In this document: positions 1 to 6,687 of the stretch, piece after piece
Numbering within the stretch: position 1 is the first letter of the stretch
How the letters are laid out: each line of letters opens with the position of its first letter
Assembly (NCBI GenBank): GCA_946482615.1
Contig: CAMLSF010000136.1
Span: 1-9,609 of the forward strand
From: an uncultured Chromatiaceae bacterium
Lineage (GTDB): Bacteria > Pseudomonadota > Gammaproteobacteria > Enterobacterales > Alteromonadaceae
Direction: 5' to 3'
DNA: 9,609 nt
The notes under the pieces: generated by a model
Seen by the model: the letters and a program-made list of their open reading frames with translations, nothing else
Database searches by the model: none
Told to the model about the DNA's origin: nothing
Made by a program: the position numbers and the translations under genes

Positions 1-51
1 GTTCGCGACAGCTGGAACTGGCAAAAAAATAACCCGAATGGTTATAACTGA
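1..51 (+). CDS. galE: C-terminal fragment, probable UDP-glucose 4-epimerase
   Basis: This is the last 16 codons and TGA stop of a gene that enters from the left edge. The frame reads VRDSWNWQKNNPNGYN. The W-x-W-Q-x-x-N-P-x-G-Y pattern is the characteristic tail of bacterial GalE, whose E. coli-type members end in a similar W-x-W-Q...P-x-G-Y stretch. GalE interconverts UDP-glucose and UDP-galactose in the cytoplasm using bound NAD, supplying galactose for surface glycans. The gene converges with rmlBA, which fits a nucleotide-sugar neighbourhood. Only the tail is visible, so the catalytic Tyr-x-x-x-Lys and the Rossmann fold cannot be checked, and another extended SDR epimerase with a similar end is possible. 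Confidence 0.7.
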   Translation, partial: VRDSWNWQKNNPNGYN

Positions 52-107
52 GCTTTAGAGATCATCAGCTTACATGATAAGTAGCTACTATGTGATCTGA
101 AGTCATG

Positions 108-986
108 TTAATGCTGCGCGACTGTATCCAGCAGATATTTTCCATAGGCATTTTGTTGGAACAGTTGCGCTCTGGCGATAATTTGATCTTTGCTGAGCCA
201 GCCTTTTCTATAAGCGATTTCCTCAAGGCAGGCAATTTTTAAACCCTGACGTTTTTCTATAGTCTCGACAAATTGCCCGGCGTCTAATAAAGAGTCATAA
301 GTTCCTGTGTCTAACCAGGCAAAACCACGGCCAAGCAAACTGACATTGAGCGTGTTGCTGCTGATATAACTTCGGATCACATCAGTTATTTCGAATTCGC
401 CCCTTTGGGAGCGGGAAAGCGTCTTAGCAACGTCAACTGCTGTGCTGTCAAAAAAATACAGACCTGTGACTACATAGTTTGATTTTGGTTGTTGTGGTTT
501 TTCTTCGATACTCAGTACTTTCATCTCGGCGTCCAGTTCCACTACGCCAAAACGTTGTGGATTTGTAACATGGTATGCAAACACTGTGCAGCCCTGTTTG
601 ACTTGTGTTGCCTGACTCAGACGTTCAACAAAGTGTTGACCATAAAAAATGTTATCACCCAGCACCAGACAACAGGGAGAACCTGCAAGAAATGGCTCAG
701 CCAGGACAAGTGCCTGAGCTATACCTTCGGGTTTTTCCTGAACTACATAAGTAAACTCAACACCAAAATCTTCACCTGTACCGAGCAGATTTTTAAAGTC
801 AGAAAGGCTTTCAGCTGTGGTTACTATCAGTATTTCACGGATCCCGGCCAGCATCAGCACTGATATTGGATAAAAAATCATTGGCTTATCGTAAATGGGC
901 AACAGTTGTTTAGACAGAGTTAATGTCAATGGATACAACCGCGTTCCGGAGCCGCCAGCCAATACAATACCTTTATAAGTAGTCAT
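108..986 (-). CDS. rmlA: Glucose-1-phosphate thymidylyltransferase (RmlA)
   Basis: This enzyme condenses glucose-1-phosphate with dTTP to give dTDP-glucose and pyrophosphate, the first step of dTDP-L-rhamnose and related deoxysugar synthesis. The 292-residue product has the usual family length. Visible motifs are the nucleotide-binding signature [11 protein letters not shown] (11-21) with R16, then K26 in [12 protein letters not shown]111 in GDNIFYG, EEKP (161-164), [11 protein letters not shown] (170-180), RGEFEITDV (195-203) and D226. R16, K26, D111 and D226 match the substrate- and metal-binding residues known in Pseudomonas RmlA. An upstream in-frame start at 1052 exists, but it would add 22 residues lying wholly inside rmlB. 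I chose the ATG at 986 because it forms an ATGA overlap with the rmlB stop and places the signature at the usual position. It is the second gene of a rmlB-rmlA unit; no rmlC or rmlD follows. Confidence 0.96.
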   Translation of the reverse strand: MTTYKGIVLAGGSGTRLYPLTLTLSKQLLPIYDKPMIFYPISVLMLAGIREILIVTTAESLSDFKNLLGTGEDFGVEFTYVVQEKPEGIAQALVLAEPFLAGSPCCLVLGDNIFYGQHFVERLSQATQVKQGCTVFAYHVTNPQRFGVVELDAEMKVLSIEEKPQQPKSNYVVTGLYFFDSTAVDVAKTLSRSQRGEFEITDVIRSYISSNTLNVSLLGRGFAWLDTGTYDSLLDAGQFVETIEKRQGLKIACLEEIAYRKGWLSKDQIIARAQLFQQNAYGKYLLDTVAQH

Positions 987-2050
987 GATTTGTTCTCGTT
1001 TAGGCCCTGGCGTTTGATCTGATAATGACCGGACAAAATGTTTTGCCACCACTGTGGATTCGTCAGATACCAGTTTAATGTCTGCTCCAGACCAGTTTCA
1101 AAGTTATGCACTGGCTGCCAATGCAACTGCTGTGAGATTTTTGTAGTGTCTACTGCATACCTTCTGTCATGGCCTGGCCTGTCTGCAACAAAACTGATTT
1201 GTTGGTGATAGGAATGTCCATTTGATAAAGGGCGTAGTTTATCCAACAGGGTACAGATAGTTTTTACTACGCTCAGGTTAGTTTTTTCTGCGTTCCCTCC
1301 AATAAGGTAAGTATCACCAGTTTGACCTTGTCGTAGTGCTGTCCATAAGGCGCTGACATGATCCTCAACATGTAACCAATCGCGGATCTGTTGACCATCC
1401 CCATAAATGGGGAGTTGTTTCCCCTGGAGGGCAGATAAAAGCATGTGTGGTATTAGTTTTTCCGGGAACTGATAAGGCCCATAGTTGTTCGAGCAGTTGC
1501 AGATTAATACTGGCAGACCATAGGTCCGATACCAACTGCGAACCAAATGATCGGATGCAGCTTTTGATGCTGCATAAGGAGAACTTGGTGCATAAGGAGT
1601 ATTTTCATTGAACTTGGTTGTGGTGCTATCCAGATCCCCAAAAACTTCATCCGTGGAAACATGCAGAAAACGAAAGGATTCCTGTGCTTGCTGGCTTAAG
1701 TTCTGCCAGTAACGCAGGCTGGTTTGCAGCAGTTGAAAAGTGCCTTGTATATTGCTGTCAATAAAAGTGCTGGCATTGTCTATAGAGCGATCGACATGAG
1801 ATTCCGCAGCGAGGTGCATAACAGCTTCAGGTTGAAATAGTTCAAATATTTCATTCAGGCGGCAGCGATCTGCTACGTCGGCATGAAAGAAACGATAGTT
1901 GTTCGATTGCTGAATATCGAGTAATGATTCCAGGTTACCGGCATAGGTAAGTTTATCCAGATTGGCCACTTGAATACCGGGCTGACGCAGTAAAAATCGG
2001 ATTAAATTGGAGCCAATAAAACCCGCGCCACCAGTGACCAGAATTCTCAT
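983..2050 (-). CDS. rmlB: dTDP-glucose 4,6-dehydratase (RmlB)
   Basis: This is an extended short-chain dehydrogenase that converts dTDP-glucose to dTDP-4-keto-6-deoxyglucose with bound NAD. The 355-residue protein shows the N-terminal Rossmann motif GGAGFIGSN (7-15), D32-K33 at the NAD ribose position, [12 protein letters not shown] (79-90), the catalytic STDEVFGDL segment (132-140, with T133, D134 and E135) and the SDR pair Y159-x-x-x-K163 in [14 protein letters not shown]. The C-terminal [16 protein letters not shown] region is also typical. Start ATG at 2050 has an AGGT Shine-Dalgarno sequence five bases upstream. The TGA stop overlaps the ATG of rmlA (ATGA), so translation is probably coupled. 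A candidate promoter lies in the 71-base gap upstream. The product can feed rhamnose, fucosamine-type or other 6-deoxysugars, and the genes here do not say which. Confidence 0.97.
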   Translation of the reverse strand: MRILVTGGAGFIGSNLIRFLLRQPGIQVANLDKLTYAGNLESLLDIQQSNNYRFFHADVADRCRLNEIFELFQPEAVMHLAAESHVDRSIDNASTFIDSNIQGTFQLLQTSLRYWQNLSQQAQESFRFLHVSTDEVFGDLDSTTTKFNENTPYAPSSPYAASKAASDHLVRSWYRTYGLPVLICNCSNNYGPYQFPEKLIPHMLLSALQGKQLPIYGDGQQIRDWLHVEDHVSALWTALRQGQTGDTYLIGGNAEKTNLSVVKTICTLLDKLRPLSNGHSYHQQISFVADRPGHDRRYAVDTTKISQQLHWQPVHNFETGLEQTLNWYLTNPQWWQNILSGHYQIKRQGLNENKS

Positions 2051-2086
2051 TTGTTACCTGTATGCGTTAAATATACGGAAGGTATC

Positions 2087-2115
2087 ATTATATAGTGAGG
2101 GTAGTTTAGAAAAGA
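2087..2115 (-). promoter_or_regulatory. Candidate sigma-70 promoter for rmlBA
   Basis: Read on the minus strand, a perfect TATAAT lies at 2092-2087. Seventeen bases upstream, at 2115-2110, is TCTTTT, a poor match to TTGACA. A start of transcription near 2080 would leave a leader of about 30 bases before the rmlB ATG. The placement is good and the -10 box is exact, but the -35 box is weak, so either an activator is needed or the match is partly chance. No clear terminator separates rmlB from the response-regulator gene upstream, so some read-through is possible. Confidence 0.45.
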
Positions 2116-2121
2116 ACCCTA

Positions 2122-3738
2122 TCACAACATCTGCTGAATTTGTTCTTTGATAAAGTTGTATCTTTTACGTTGATCTTTGGGCAGTTCAGCTTCGTCTATC
2201 ACGTTCATGCATTTGTGGGCGAGGTAGATCAGATCTTCGTTTAAACGGCCGCGCTGGCTGATGGCTTGCAGCAGGTTCATCGCTATGCTGGCATTGGCTG
2301 GCATAGTTTTTTGTGCTTCGACAAAGTAGTTGATAGCTTCTGAATACTGACCCAGGCCGTAGGCCTCCATACCTGCATTGTGGCTGGCCATCATGGCTGA
2401 TCTTTTATGGCTGTATTTATCCTGCTCGGATAAAAACATCATATTCAGTGCTTTGTTGTATAAGTCGGCACTTTGCGACAGGGTATTTAAACTGCCCATG
2501 TAGTGGTCGCTCATCGCCAGATTACCGGTTTCAAAATAAGCTCTGGCTCTGTCGAGTAAAGCGGAAGGCGACAAGGTTTTACCTAAACTCTGTTCTTCAC
2601 TTTGCTGCAGCAGATTTTTTGCTTTGTCCGTTTTGCCCTCCAGCACTGCCACTCTGGCTTCGATGACTAATTTGTCGTGCTCGTAGCTGGATGGATGAAA
2701 GCGTTTTTTTACGTCTTTTAAAAAGTAATCCACTTTGCCAAGTACAGCGCGTTTGTCGCGTACAGAAAGGCCTTGTGCATTTTGGATCATAGCGCGGGCA
2801 TAGTTCAGCATATTGTCCGCTGTGTCGTAGATGGAGTACTTTGCGGCTTCCAGCAGTTTACCGTGCACGCGCACGGCCAGATCAGGTTGGTTGTTGATCA
2901 CAGCTAAATTGGCTAACACATGCTGGCGCAGATAGTTTTTCGGAGAGGCTTCGGCTACAACCCGCACTGTGTTAAAGGCTTCTTCGGTTTTGTTTTGGCT
3001 TAAATACAGTCGTGTCAGCCAGTCGAGCGCTTCAATTTTTGTTTCTGGCTGATTCACCAGTTCAATCAACATGCCTTCAGCTTCGGTATCCTGCTCCTGA
3101 TAGCCTTTGGCTACGGCTATGCCTAACTTGGCCCAGGGTAACTCGCGAAAAGCTAAAACCCCGCTGTATAAAGCTTCTGCGTCTTTGTAGCGGCCTACTT
3201 TAACCAATAGCTCGCCTTTGAGGCGCAGGCTATAGGTTTGCAGCACAGGGAATTGCTCTAAAGCGACATCGCAGGCCTGAATAGCGTCCGGATAGTTTTC
3301 TTCGGCAATCATCTGGTAAGCGTATTTTAACGCCTGTTTTACCTGAAAAGCCCGGTCTATACGGCGTTCCAGTTCGGCATAACTAAAAGGTTTGAGCAGG
3401 TAGTCATCGGGCAGGAATTCAATCATGCCATACACAGACTGGCGGTGACGTTCACCGCTGACTACGATAAAACAACAGCTGTGTTTCAGGCAGTGTTCGG
3501 CTTTTAAGGCTTCAAACAGTTGATAACCATCACGGCCAATACCTAAGTTGTAGTCGCATAAAATAAAGTCAAAATCGGTTTTCCGGCAGGCGGACATGGC
3601 CGTTTCAGCGTTGCGCGCCACTATGACATGGTCGAAACCAATGAGCGCCAACATGCTTTTCATGTACGCTATCACTTGTTCATAATCTTCAATGACCAGA
3701 ACTTTTTTTGACCGGTAAAATGCTCGCTTGGATACCAC
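2122..3738 (-). CDS. Response regulator with TPR-type C-terminal region
   Basis: Residues about 8-132 form a CheY-like receiver. They carry the acidic pair E17-D18 (VLVIEDYE), the phospho-acceptor D62 (FILCDYNLG), S94 at the conserved Thr/Ser position (FIVVSGE) and the K116-P117 pair (YLLKPFSYAEL). The remaining 400 or so residues are helical. TPR-like units are clearest near 135-164 (EENYPDAIQACDVALEQFP), 166-197 (VGRYKDAEALYSGVLAF) and 453-479 (GLGQYSEAINYFVEAQKTM). There is no DNA-binding, GGDEF, EAL or HD-GYP output domain, so signalling is probably by protein contact. The first in-frame start is TTG at 3747, immediately after an in-frame stop, but the GAGAG at 3752-3748 touches it. The same GAGAG sits nine bases before GTG 3738, so I chose GTG, giving 538 residues. 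No histidine kinase is adjacent. The receiver call is firm; the pathway is unknown. Confidence 0.85.
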   Translation of the reverse strand: MVSKRAFYRSKKVLVIEDYEQVIAYMKSMLALIGFDHVIVARNAETAMSACRKTDFDFILCDYNLGIGRDGYQLFEALKAEHCLKHSCCFIVVSGERHRQSVYGMIEFLPDDYLLKPFSYAELERRIDRAFQVKQALKYAYQMIAEENYPDAIQACDVALEQFPVLQTYSLRLKGELLVKVGRYKDAEALYSGVLAFRELPWAKLGIAVAKGYQEQDTEAEGMLIELVNQPETKIEALDWLTRLYLSQNKTEEAFNTVRVVAEASPKNYLRQHVLANLAVINNQPDLAVRVHGKLLEAAKYSIYDTADNMLNYARAMIQNAQGLSVRDKRAVLGKVDYFLKDVKKRFHPSSYEHDKLVIEARVAVLEGKTDKAKNLLQQSEEQSLGKTLSPSALLDRARAYFETGNLAMSDHYMGSLNTLSQSADLYNKALNMMFLSEQDKYSHKRSAMMASHNAGMEAYGLGQYSEAINYFVEAQKTMPANASIAMNLLQAISQRGRLNEDLIYLAHKCMNVIDEAELPKDQRKRYNFIKEQIQQML

Positions 3739-3747
3739 TGAAATCAA

Positions 3748-3752
3748 CTCTC
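3748..3752 (-). promoter_or_regulatory. Shine-Dalgarno that decides the receiver-TPR start
   Basis: The minus strand reads GAGAG directly followed by TTGATTTCA and then GTG. The spacing is zero to the TTG at 3747 and nine bases to the GTG at 3738. Only the GTG is at a workable distance, so translation most likely begins there. An N-terminal peptide would settle it. Confidence 0.5.
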
Positions 3753-3832
3753 ACGCCAACAGAGGCTAGCCTACCACATCAGTCCGTACTACCGGGACTA
3801 TGAATATGTAACTTTATTTTGCGATGGCTAAA

Positions 3833-3848
3833 GCAGTGGCTTCACTGC
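3833..3848 (-). terminator. Weak candidate terminator after the glycosyltransferase
   Basis: On the minus strand the sequence GCAGTG-AAGC-CACTGC makes a six-base-pair stem with a four-base loop, starting eight bases after the TAA of the glycosyltransferase gene. It is followed only by TTTA, not a full U-tract. It may be a weak or Rho-assisted terminator of the tdk-glycosyltransferase unit. Read-through into the response-regulator gene cannot be excluded. Confidence 0.35.
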
Positions 3849-3855
3849 AGAGCTT

Positions 3856-4866
3856 TTACCACAAATTCAGTTGTTGCAATTCAGAAGGGCAGGCCCCGGC
3901 GCGGATCCATTGAGCTAAAGCCCGGGCCACATTGGTGTAGTGCACTTTATTACTCTGCGCAGGCGAGGTTAACCAGCGATGGATCACTTCGGTATTCAAA
4001 GTTTCGGTGCTTTCGCCCAGTTGCAATTGGGTCAGTGCCAGTGCGTTGGATTGCTGCTCCATCTGACCTTGTAAAGCTTTGACCAGGATCCGTTTTTGCA
4101 GCTGCAACGCCTCACTGACCAGCTCAAAACCAGCGTTGCTGATCACCGCATTGGATTGGTGTAAGTCGCGCTTAAACTCGTCCACACAAGGGCCTGAACA
4201 CTGAATATGGCCTGACTGACTTTTATTCAGGCCTGGGCCATACAGATAAAACTGGTACTGAGTCAGAGGTGTTAACCACTGGATCACCTGATGTTGATCT
4301 TCAAAGGGTAAATACACCAGGACTTTGTGTGGATCGGCGGTATTGGCTGCTGGCTCTAAATCAACAATAGGGGGCAAAATTGGCTGATTAAAATGATGCC
4401 AATGCAGACCAATTTGTTGCTGGCCGGGGGCAAAGAATTGAAAGATGCTGCGGCTTAACAGGCTGGCATGGCTTTGTGGGATTTGGTGTAAAAAAGCGTA
4501 TTGATGACCAAAAGCGACAGAGCGTTTTTGCTGAATCCGTGCCGCCCAGGCGGTAATAGGTTCAAAGTCGGTTAATACTAAATCATAAGCTGAGCAATCA
4601 AGATTGCGAATATCGCGCCATAACTCCAGAGGTTTGGCGCGTAGCGCCGTTTTCAGATAATTAATATGGCCTTGTTCTGTAACAAAAGTCAGGCCTGTTT
4701 TCACCTGATAATCACCAAACTGCTGCATATCAAAGAGTTGATCAGCAGGGCGGCCAGAAAATAAAAAGTCGACTGTTATACCTTCGGCCTGAAGGTACTT
4801 CCCCATAGCGCGGGCTCTGCTGATATGTCCATTGCCTGTTGCCTGCACACCATACAAAACCCGCAT
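3856..4866 (-). CDS. MJ1255/VC2487-family glycosyltransferase
   Basis: This is a 336-residue GT-B-type protein that resembles the MJ1255/VC2487 family. Near the N-terminus the GNGHISRA motif (11-18) corresponds to the glycine-rich, acceptor-side loop of MurG-like enzymes. LTDFEP (98-103) is a conserved family stretch. The C-terminal half has SNAGFELVSEAL (243-254) followed by K264 and GQMEQQSNA (267-275), the usual donor-binding arrangement of a G-x-x-x-x-x-E-A helix and a Q...N-A pair. There are no signal peptide or membrane segments, so it acts in the cytoplasm or at the inner face of the membrane. The ATG has a clear AGGAGA five bases upstream that lies in the 12-base gap after tdk, so the two genes are probably one transcript. 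Donor and acceptor are unknown. The family call is good, but the sugar specificity cannot be read from sequence. Confidence 0.85.
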   Translation of the reverse strand: MRVLYGVQATGNGHISRARAMGKYLQAEGITVDFLFSGRPADQLFDMQQFGDYQVKTGLTFVTEQGHINYLKTALRAKPLELWRDIRNLDCSAYDLVLTDFEPITAWAARIQQKRSVAFGHQYAFLHQIPQSHASLLSRSIFQFFAPGQQQIGLHWHHFNQPILPPIVDLEPAANTADPHKVLVYLPFEDQHQVIQWLTPLTQYQFYLYGPGLNKSQSGHIQCSGPCVDEFKRDLHQSNAVISNAGFELVSEALQLQKRILVKALQGQMEQQSNALALTQLQLGESTETLNTEVIHRWLTSPAQSNKVHYTNVARALAQWIRAGACPSELQQLNLW

Positions 4867-4878
4867 CGAATTCTCCTG

Positions 4879-5460
4879 TCAGTCCCTCCAGACCAGCGCT
4901 TTAAAGTGGGCGCGGCACATAGAGACATATTGATTATTGCCACCAATTTGCACCTGACTGCCAGTGGTGGCGGCGTTACCTTGTTCATCCAGTCGCACCA
5001 CAAAGTTAGCTTTGCGGCCACAGTGACAAACTGTCTTTAATTCCACTAATTTATCTGCCCACGCCAGCAAGGCCTGACTGCCGGCAAAGGTTTCACCTAA
5101 AAAGTCGGTTCTAAGACCAAAGGCCAGCACAGGCACCTTTAAATCGTCCACCACATAGGTCAGCTGTTTGACCTGGGCTTTGGATAAAAACTGGGCTTCA
5201 TCTATCAGCACACAGTCCAAAGCCCCTTGTTGTTTCAGCGTTTTACAGGCCTGAAGAAAATCAAAGCCTGCATCAAAAATCTGCGCGTCCATCGACAAAC
5301 CAATACGTGAACTGATTTTACCTACACCAAATCTGTCATCGATAGCAGCGGTAAAAAGCGCCACTGTCATGCCTCTTTCCTGGTAGTTGTAGGCACTTTG
5401 CAGCAAAGAGGTGGATTTGCCTGCGTTCATCGCCGAATAGTAAAAATACAATTGCGCCAT
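4879..5460 (-). CDS. tdk: Thymidine kinase, type II
   Basis: The enzyme phosphorylates thymidine to dTMP with ATP in the cytosolic salvage pathway. The 193-residue protein closely follows E. coli Tdk through its first 190 positions but ends sooner. Visible features are the P-loop [10 protein letters not shown] (8-17), DDRFG (41-45), the Walker-B-like LIDEAQF (85-91) with E88 as expected catalytic base, and the FGLRTDF loop (114-120). The structural zinc site is C145-x-C147 together with C182 and H185. The lasso region [14 protein letters not shown] (172-185), which closes over the nucleoside, is intact. Start ATG 5460 is the conserved [10 protein letters not shown]. Its Shine-Dalgarno sequence is weak. 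The gene is divergent from the MAPEG gene and probably co-transcribed with the glycosyltransferase 12 bases downstream. An ERIC-like element begins 35 bases upstream. Confidence 0.97.
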   Translation of the reverse strand: MAQLYFYYSAMNAGKSTSLLQSAYNYQERGMTVALFTAAIDDRFGVGKISSRIGLSMDAQIFDAGFDFLQACKTLKQQGALDCVLIDEAQFLSKAQVKQLTYVVDDLKVPVLAFGLRTDFLGETFAGSQALLAWADKLVELKTVCHCGRKANFVVRLDEQGNAATTGSQVQIGGNNQYVSMCRAHFKALVWRD

Positions 5461-5491
5461 CTGCGTGGTCTCGTTTTAAAAAGTCCGGCGC

Positions 5492-5520
5492 AGTATATAC
5501 CCTTCTTAGGTGAAGCTGCA
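5492..5520 (-). promoter_or_regulatory. Tentative tdk promoter at the edge of the ERIC-like element
   Basis: On the minus strand TATACT (5497-5492) matches five of six bases of the -10 consensus and would start transcription about 24 bases before the tdk ATG. No good -35 box lies 16-18 bases upstream; the position holds TGCAGC. The -10 hexamer overlaps the terminal TATA of the ERIC-like element, so the element may have supplied or replaced part of the promoter. The assignment is tentative because of the missing -35 box. Confidence 0.3.
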
Positions 5521-5619
5521 GCATTGTTGGCTGCGCGCTCTCGCCCTAATCACATAGGTTTACTATCTTCATGGGGACTCACTTGCCGCCTCGCTGCAAC
5601 TCCGATTATTTTGTGTGGC
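5496..5619. repeat. ERIC-like intergenic palindromic repeat
   Basis: This is an imperfect palindrome of about 124 bases, aligning by eye along its whole length with the ERIC consensus as I remember it (about 127 bases). Diagnostic blocks in order are terminal TATACCC (5496-5502), AAGCTGCAG (5513-5521), GTTGGCTGCG (5526-5535), a TCGCCCTAATCAC block (5541-5553), ATGGGGACTCAC (5571-5582), TTGCCGCCT (5583-5591) and GCTGCAACTC (5593-5602) before ATTATT. Inverted pairs include TGCAGC (5517-5522) with GCTGCA (5593-5598), CCC (5544-5546) with GGG, and ATAG (5554-5557) with CTAT (5563-5566) around a GTTTA loop. The right end is degraded, with TTGTGTGGC in place of the expected ending in GGGTATA. ERIC elements are non-coding and non-autonomous and lie between genes, often transcribed. 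An 81-codon open frame crosses it, which I treat as chance. Confidence 0.85.
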
Positions 5620-5776
5620 ACCAAAAGCACTCTTCTGGCTTAGCCTAACGGCGGAAGATGACAGTAAGAAGACAAGTGATCAGGATTCGAAGGGGGGAGT
5701 TCAGACTCAGACCTTTTTTATTGCGACAGCCTCAGAACTTAGGTTACTCTCTGATATCTTTGCATTTTTTGATAAT
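5620..5776. other. Non-coding remainder of the tdk-MAPEG intergenic region
   Basis: Between the ERIC-like repeat and the hairpin before the MAPEG gene I recognise no gene or known RNA. The stretch holds a weak imperfect stem (TCTTCTG at 5631-5637 with CGGAAGA at about 5650-5656). It also has a short GAGT-TCAG-ACTC hairpin (5697-5708) followed after a few bases by TTTTTT (5714-5719), which could be a poor terminator. A GATAAT at 5771-5776 is a possible -10 box for the MAPEG operon, but no convincing -35 box lies at the right distance. A small transcribed RNA cannot be excluded. Confidence 0.4.
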
Positions 5777-5801
5777 GGGGTCAGGGCAGGGCTTTGACCC
5801 C
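5777..5801 (+). repeat. GGGGTCA/TGACCCC hairpin in the MAPEG leader
   Basis: GGGGTCA (5777-5783) and TGACCCC (5795-5801) form a perfect seven-base-pair stem around an 11-base loop. It ends three bases before the Shine-Dalgarno sequence of the MAPEG gene. It shares its GGGTCA/TGACCC core with the longer hairpin at 8070-8094. It could be a REP-like dispersed repeat or a leader structure that affects ribosome access. There is no U-tract, so it is not an intrinsic terminator on the plus strand. Confidence 0.6.
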
Positions 5802-5814
5802 GGAAGGGGAAACA

Positions 5815-6234
5815 ATGGATAAGTTGTTATTTGGATCTGTGCTGGTGCAGGTGGGGCTCACACTTTTTATCATGGTGCTGATGGGCAGGCGTCGTTTTAA
5901 GGCGGCAAAAAACCGCGAGCTGCCATTTAAAGCTTTTAAGCTGATGGATTTAACAGGCGCCAACGAGCAGGTGATCACTGCCAGCCGCAATTTTGATAAC
6001 CAGTTCCAGTTACCCATGTTGTATTTATTCGCTGTAGTCTTTGCATTGCAGTTTGGCGTTGCTGATTTAAGTTTAGTCATTTTGGGCTGGTTATTTGCCA
6101 TCAGCCGTTTGGTTCATGCTTATGTGCATGTCGGAGCTAACCATGTGCGTCTGCGTTTTGCTGTGTATGTATTTGGTGCCCTGATGTTATTGCTGTTCTG
6201 GCTGCGGTTAAGCATGGCGTATTTGTCCGCCTGA
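5815..6234 (+). CDS. MAPEG-family integral membrane protein
   Basis: This is a 139-residue protein with four predicted membrane helices (about 4-24, 64-82, 85-104 and 113-133) and a basic cytosolic-type loop GRRRFKAAKNRE (24-35). The RNFDNQFQLPMLYLF segment (58-72) corresponds to the conserved R-N-x-x-E/D-N block of the MAPEG family (membrane-associated proteins in eicosanoid and glutathione metabolism). SRLVHAYVHVGANHVRLR (97-114) matches its later conserved region. Bacterial members are mostly uncharacterised and only some show glutathione-dependent activity, so no reaction is assigned. An in-frame TTG at 5794 would add seven residues but lies inside the hairpin. The ATG at 5815 is preceded by AAGGGGA four bases upstream and is preferred. 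The stop overlaps the next start as TGATG, so translation with yqaA is probably coupled. Confidence 0.88.
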   Translation: MDKLLFGSVLVQVGLTLFIMVLMGRRRFKAAKNRELPFKAFKLMDLTGANEQVITASRNFDNQFQLPMLYLFAVVFALQFGVADLSLVILGWLFAISRLVHAYVHVGANHVRLRFAVYVFGALMLLLFWLRLSMAYLSA

Positions 6235-6668
6235 TGACGGAGTTACTTTGGCCATACCTCAGTCTGGCGTTCAGCGCTTTTATCTCTGCCACTTTGTTGC
6301 CTTTTGGCTCAGAGCTGGTGCTGGCCGGCTTATTGAGCCACGGCTATCCGGTGCTGTTGTTATGGGGCATAGCCACTGTATTTAATACTTTAGGTTCGGT
6401 GCTGAACTGGTATCTGGGCCGGCAACTGCTTTTGTTTCAGCATAAAAGCTGGTTTATGTTTAAGCCAAACCAAATAGAACAAGCCAGCAGTCAGTTTCAG
6501 CGCTGGGGCTTACCTTCGTTATTGCTGGCCTGGTTGCCGGTGATTGGTGATCCGCTGACCTTAGTGGCCGGTGTGCTCAAAGTTCCTTTGTTTTGGTTTG
6601 TGGTGCTGGTAGGTTTAGGCAAAGGCTTGCGGTATGCTGTAGTCATAGGCCTGATGCCTGTGGTTTGA
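6234..6668 (+). CDS. yqaA: YqaA-family DedA-like membrane protein
   Basis: The 144-residue protein is close to the length of E. coli YqaA (about 142). Family motifs are FISATLLPFGSELVLAGLL (16-34), LGSVLNWYLGR (53-63), RWGLPSLLLAWLPVIGDPLTLVAG (90-113) and LGKGLRYAVVIG (128-139). This pattern of two re-entrant-type segments with GDPLT is characteristic of the VTT/SNARE-associated (DedA-like) fold in the inner membrane. DedA relatives support envelope homeostasis, and some flip undecaprenyl phosphate or phospholipids. YqaA itself has no proven substrate, so only a transport or envelope role is inferred. The ATG shares its A with the TGA of the MAPEG gene. The cyclophilin gene follows after 19 bases, consistent with one transcript. 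Confidence 0.92.
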   Translation: MTELLWPYLSLAFSAFISATLLPFGSELVLAGLLSHGYPVLLLWGIATVFNTLGSVLNWYLGRQLLLFQHKSWFMFKPNQIEQASSQFQRWGLPSLLLAWLPVIGDPLTLVAGVLKVPLFWFVVLVGLGKGLRYAVVIGLMPVV

Positions 6669-6687
6669 ATTGAATTTTGGAGATCTG

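Noticed and set aside
52..107. A possible terminator between the galE tail and rmlA
   Set aside because: There is a ten-base palindrome AGTAGCTACT (80-89) and a weak six-pair outer stem, but no GC-rich core and no T-run, so I do not call a terminator.
489..863. A 124-codon plus-strand open frame antisense to rmlA
   Set aside because: It lies entirely within a well-supported gene, its translation is rich in Cys, Phe, Gln and His with no recognisable domain, and there is no clear ribosome binding site.
5398..5643. An 81-codon plus-strand open frame across the tdk start and the ERIC-like repeat
   Set aside because: It begins inside tdk on the other strand and is otherwise made of repeat sequence, so the open frame is best explained by the palindrome.
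5781..6101. A 106-codon minus-strand open frame opposite the MAPEG gene
   Set aside because: The plus strand codes for a clear four-helix family member here. The antisense product has no recognisable features.
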